64,000 nucleotides of DNA, taken from the NCBI RefSeq assembly GCF_034930985.1, contig NZ_JAYGIM010000005.1, positions 186,001-250,000 of the forward strand, read 5' to 3'. The notes under the pieces are model-generated. The model was not told the DNA's origin. It was given only the letters and a program-made list of their open reading frames with translations, and searched no databases. This DNA comes from Arcicella lustrica (GTDB lineage Bacteria; Bacteroidota; Bacteroidia; Cytophagales; Spirosomataceae). This document shows, piece after piece, positions 61,008-64,000 of this stretch (the first letter of the stretch is position 1; every line of letters starts with the position of its first letter). A program made the translations under genes and the position numbers.

Positions 61008-61091
61008 TTACTTTTCTTTCCTTGATGAAAGAAAAGTAACAAAAGAAAATCAAGAATTCCTAAACTCGCTTCGCTCAAACAGTAGGAATTC
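61008..61091. repeat. REP-like intergenic repeat with two stems
   Basis: A perfect 13-bp inverted repeat (TTACTTTTCTTTC 61008-61020 with 61027-61039) is followed by a 9-bp pair GAATTCCTA/TAGGAATTC (61054-61062 with 61083-61091) enclosing a TCGCTTCGCT stretch. This composite structure resembles the dispersed intergenic repeats of Bacteroidota; whether further copies exist in this genome cannot be seen. Confidence 0.5.
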
Positions 61092-61102
61092 GGTGTCCAT
61101 CA

Positions 61103-61152
61103 ATCACAAAAAAGCGGTTGAAAAACTAATTTCGACCGCTTTTTTGTGATTT
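61103..61152. terminator. Bidirectional terminator between YggS and DUF4230 genes
   Basis: A 22-bp stem (61103-61124 with 61131-61152) with a single T/C mismatch (a G-U pair in RNA), a 6-base loop and T runs in both directions. Very stable; it ends both convergent genes. Confidence 0.9.
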
Positions 61153-61173
61153 TAAAATTAGTGATAACTTATG

Positions 61174-61785
61174 TTATCCTAACTCTCTCTTTTTATCTTT
61201 CATTGCATATTTTAATACTACTTTTTTCCTAGAAACAGTTTCCAGAAAAGGCTTTAAAATTTGCTCTGCTGATTTTTTAGTTTGCTCCAGAATTCCCATT
61301 TCTTTCGCCGATTGTGCTACTTGTACTTCTGCTTTTTTGAAAGCTTCATCAACCAATTTTGCTTCATCCATAAAAGCGTATTCTGTATTATAAACCTTTG
61401 ATTTTGAATGGTCTATTTTAAAATTACAGATTTCAGGTTCTGGTAAATGAACGACTAAAATACTGTCTTGTTCTGTAATATCAGCAACCCTAATCTTGGT
61501 TAAATCCAAACAACCTGTGGCTTCTCCTGTGACGATTAACAATACTTTTGCATCTGGCAAAAAGTCTTTTTTAATACGACTTTCTACCACATCTCTGAAA
61601 TTATACTTTACCAACTCCAGTTTTCCCATGGAAGTAATCTTTTGTAAAAGCACGCTATGCGATACTTCTGGTTCGGCATCTCCAAAAGGATTTTTTAAAT
61701 TTTTAAATTTCTCCCATGCCCAAACAGCCAAAATAATCAATAAAATCAAAGGGATTAAACGAAGTAATCTACGATATATAAGCAT
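61174..61785 (-). CDS. DUF4230 domain protein
   Basis: The start at 61785 (MLIYRRLLRL) gives an N-terminal membrane helix directly; the ATG at 61824 adds 13 residues. 203 residues: helix at about 5-25, then a soluble domain with the DUF4230 pattern (HSVLLQKITSMGKLELVKYN near the start, LLIVTGEATGCLDLTKIRVA). The family's role is not known; members are small envelope proteins. It is the gene after hemA on the same strand, 79 bp away, so it may be co-transcribed. Confidence 0.85.
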   Translation of the reverse strand: MLIYRRLLRLIPLILLIILAVWAWEKFKNLKNPFGDAEPEVSHSVLLQKITSMGKLELVKYNFRDVVESRIKKDFLPDAKVLLIVTGEATGCLDLTKIRVADITEQDSILVVHLPEPEICNFKIDHSKSKVYNTEYAFMDEAKLVDEAFKKAEVQVAQSAKEMGILEQTKKSAEQILKPFLETVSRKKVVLKYAMKDKKRELG

Positions 61786-61864
61786 AGTATTGAGATGATA
61801 TTTATCTAAAAACAAAAAACCCACGAAATAATTCGCAGGTTCTAAAAGTATTATTTATCGAAAA

Positions 61865-63145
61865 TTAGTGACTGTAAGCTGAATTATCTGGTTGCTTTTC
61901 TAAATCAAATAATTCGGTTAGTACATCTACTAATTGATCTGCATCTCCACGTTTACAAGCTGCTTTCAACTGAATTACTGGCAACTTCATGATTTTCTGC
62001 ACAATGCCCATCGTAATTTTCTCGATTTTCTCAGATTCTTCGGGTGAAAGATTCTTCAAATGACGAGCCATCTCTTCTTTACGAATTTGCTCAAGTGCAT
62101 TTTTCAATTTGTTGATTGTTGGTGAAACAACCATTTCTTTCGACCAATCATCAAAACCTACAATAGCTTCTGCAATGATTCTTTCTACATGAGGAATTGA
62201 TGCTAAGCGACTTTTCAAAGCTTCATCGGCACGTTCACGAAGACTATCAATGTTATATACTAAAGCTCCTGGAATTTCCTCTACATTATCCTCTACACTT
62301 CTAGGAACTGATAAATCAATAAAATATTTGAAAGTAAGAATTCCGATTCTTTCGATTAATTCTTTGGTAACAATTGGTTTATCAATCATCACTGAAGAAA
62401 TAATTACGTCGGCTCTTTTAATTTCTCTTTCTAAAGTAGAAAAATCTGCAATTCTGAAATTACGTCCCGCAGCGATTTTTTCAGCTTTAGCAAGAGTACG
62501 ATTCATCACTGTGATTTCAGCAAATTCTTGGTCTGCCATGTTTTTGCAAACATCAATACCAATTTCGCCTAAACCTAAAATCAATACTTTCGGATTGTTG
62601 ATATTTCTAGTTACTTCTTCTGTCAAAGCTACTGCAGCATACGACGTAGAAGCGGCACCATCACGAAAAGAAGTTTCTTGAGCAACACGTTTGTTTGCAA
62701 AGAAAATCGTGTGCATCAAACGGTGAAGGAATGGCCCAGCCATGTTCAAATCAGCAGCGATTTGATATGATTGTTTTACTTGGTTAGGAATTTGCAAATC
62801 GCCAACAACTTTTGAATGCAAACCTGTTGCTACTTCAAAAAGATGCTGAACCGCTTCTGCTTGTGTATTAAGTTGTTGGAAATAATCAAAATATAATTCA
62901 GTATTGTTAATTCCTTTTTCAATTAATAATACTTTGATTAATTCAGCCGTGATATTTTGTTCGGCTACATAATATACTTCAGTTCGGTTGCAAGTAGAAA
63001 CAACAAGGCTTTCTTGAATGCCAAACAAATCTCTAATTTTAAGTGAGAAATTTTTGATTTCTTCCTCCGTTAGAGCTACTTGTTCTCGCACCGCCAAGGG
63101 AGCAGATTTATATGATAAACTTAATGCTTTGAAAATATTTTTCAT
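61865..63145 (-). CDS. hemA: Glutamyl-tRNA reductase
   Basis: Reduces glutamyl-tRNA(Glu) to glutamate-1-semialdehyde with NADPH, the first committed step of tetrapyrrole synthesis in this C5 pathway. 426 residues. The catalytic Cys is in VVSTCNRTEVYYV near residue 52, and the NADPH-binding fold reads LILGLGEIGIDVCKNM; the helical dimerisation domain ends the protein. It supplies heme to the many cytochromes of this region. The upstream region (about 530 bp) holds -7 like boxes but no riboswitch was recognised. Confidence 0.95.
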   Translation of the reverse strand: MKNIFKALSLSYKSAPLAVREQVALTEEEIKNFSLKIRDLFGIQESLVVSTCNRTEVYYVAEQNITAELIKVLLIEKGINNTELYFDYFQQLNTQAEAVQHLFEVATGLHSKVVGDLQIPNQVKQSYQIAADLNMAGPFLHRLMHTIFFANKRVAQETSFRDGAASTSYAAVALTEEVTRNINNPKVLILGLGEIGIDVCKNMADQEFAEITVMNRTLAKAEKIAAGRNFRIADFSTLEREIKRADVIISSVMIDKPIVTKELIERIGILTFKYFIDLSVPRSVEDNVEEIPGALVYNIDSLRERADEALKSRLASIPHVERIIAEAIVGFDDWSKEMVVSPTINKLKNALEQIRKEEMARHLKNLSPEESEKIEKITMGIVQKIMKLPVIQLKAACKRGDADQLVDVLTELFDLEKQPDNSAYSH

Positions 63146-63602
63146 GACTCCTTACAATTCCGATTCGCTTCAACAAGAAAATATCCTTGTTTTAAAGCTA
63201 TACAATTAAACAATTTGTAACGCTGTGTGCCATATTTTCACAAATTGAATAATTGTGTAAAATTACAACACGAATGATTATGATTGGCTCTAATAATGGC
63301 TAATTATTTATACTTATCTATAATTTAGAATACATATAAATAAGACGCTTATTCTTTGTTCTGTATTCTAAAAAAAATACAATTTCACTGTTTTCTAATT
63401 TTGTCGAAAGGTAGTAGAGTTTTTACGCTTCGAAACTGACTTTAATCAATTTTAATGTTAATATTAATTAGCTTGACTAAGGATGAGTATTCATTTTATT
63501 CCATTCAAAACCTTTACTTCACAAAAGTAAACAAAGATATTTAATAGTAAAAATTGATATTTTGTATATCAGAATAGTTTTTAGCTATAATTCTATTCAA
63601 TA
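63146..63602. other. hemA upstream region, no gene
   Basis: Without a supportable gene. It contains two minus-strand -7 like boxes, TACTTTTG (63522-63529) and TATCTTTG (63532-63539), about 380-390 bp from the hemA start. If used they would give a long leader. No named regulatory RNA is recognised. Confidence 0.5.
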
Positions 63603-63668
63603 AAAAAGGCAAAAGGTATTCTTGAAATGAACATTGAATTCTATTCTGAAAAAACCTTTTACCTTTTT
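63603..63668 (-). terminator. Possible terminator after the truncated hemoglobin gene
   Basis: A 15-bp inverted repeat with one mismatch (63603-63617 with 63654-63668; AAAAAGG-AAAAGGT) and a 36-base loop, ending in a T run on the minus strand, 10 bp past the stop. The long loop makes it less typical. Confidence 0.55.
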
Positions 63669-63678
63669 CTTTGTAAAC

Positions 63679-64000
63679 TTATTGCCCTACAATATCTCCT
63701 TTAAGACTCGCCAAAACTGTCAATAATTGAATTTTTGTTCTTGATTCAACTTTGAATTTTACTAAAGATGCGGTTAAATCTTCCACCAAAGCGTTGAAAT
63801 GTGCATCTGTAATTTTCATTCCTTTATGAGCCGTTTTCATATCTAAGCCTGTATATTTTTCTGGTCCACCAGAAGCCTGACCAACTTGATTTACAAGATT
63901 CATTTTCAAGCGATTCAAACGAGCTGGGTCAGCAGCAGCAGCAGCAAAAAAAGCATTGATACGAGTATCAGCAGCTACTTTTCCAATAAAATCATCAATC
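63679..64000 (-). CDS. Truncated hemoglobin (group I-like), N-terminus outside window
   Basis: A small heme globin used for oxygen or nitric oxide chemistry. The frame is open to the window edge, so the first part is missing; about 107 codons are visible. Group I features include a Gly-Gly motif (ASGGPEKYTGLDMK), the proximal His in KTAHKGMKITDAHF, and VEDLTASLVKF. An internal run of five Ala codons (DTRINAFFAAAAADPARLNR) is a slightly odd low-complexity segment for the E-helix region. Start and distal residues cannot be judged here. Confidence 0.85.
   Translation of the reverse strand, partial: IDDFIGKVAADTRINAFFAAAAADPARLNRLKMNLVNQVGQASGGPEKYTGLDMKTAHKGMKITDAHFNALVEDLTASLVKFKVESRTKIQLLTVLASLKGDIVGQ

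Overview
The window looks like chromosomal DNA of an AT-rich member of the Bacteroidota, most likely order Cytophagales. The evidence is an Alternative Complex III (ActABCDEF) operon run together with an aa3-type oxidase, a giant secreted protein ending in a type IX secretion (Por) sorting domain, outer-membrane carboxypeptidase-regulatory/beta-barrel proteins, little sign of Shine-Dalgarno sequences, and several TAnnTTTG-type -7 promoter boxes. The genus cannot be fixed from the sequence alone.

Layout. 1-2340: ECF sigma factor with a probable membrane anti-sigma partner (cut by the window edge), divergent from glutamate racemase murI. 2379-19567: one long leftward respiratory block, in transcription order actA, actB, actC, actD, actE, actF, ctaC (subunit II) and ctaD (subunit I); then a strong terminator; then heme A synthase, heme O synthase, two subunit III genes, subunit IV, SCO, DUF420 and a small CxxC membrane protein. 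20051-22153: tRNA-Cys and ribosomal protein S1. 22442-27727: a 1761-residue secreted Ig-like protein carrying an in-frame run of eight G, followed by myo-inositol oxygenase and an SGLT-type symporter. 30578-41124: mixed housekeeping (nrdB, valS, SMP-30-like protein, MscS channel, coaX, OMP, lptC) with repeat elements between some genes. 41812-50989: a signalling island with two response regulators, a PAS histidine kinase, a receiver-kinase fusion, a small lipoprotein, and two tandem PAS kinases, the first broken by an in-frame TAG. 51061-64000: a second SCO/cytochrome c module, recN, crotonase, outer-membrane receptor, AraC regulator, a 42-bp tandem repeat, YggS, DUF4230, hemA and the end of a truncated hemoglobin gene.

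How they fit together. Quinol electrons probably pass through ActB/ActA/ActE to the CuA site of CtaC and on to CtaD; CtaA and CtaB make its heme A and SCO/DUF420 help copper insertion. The oxidase subunit II has no cytochrome c domain, while ActA carries an extra N-terminal mono-heme domain that could be the donor. MIOX and the symporter form a plausible inositol uptake and cleavage pair.

The most unusual signals are: a roughly 50-bp promoter-like element with a CCCTAYTTTAAGGG core shared by the two signalling operons at identical spacing to a -7-like box; the G8 tract, where a one-base change either way would end translation almost at once; the nonsense-interrupted kinase duplicate; the 42-bp minisatellite; and a MITE-like inverted repeat downstream of valS.
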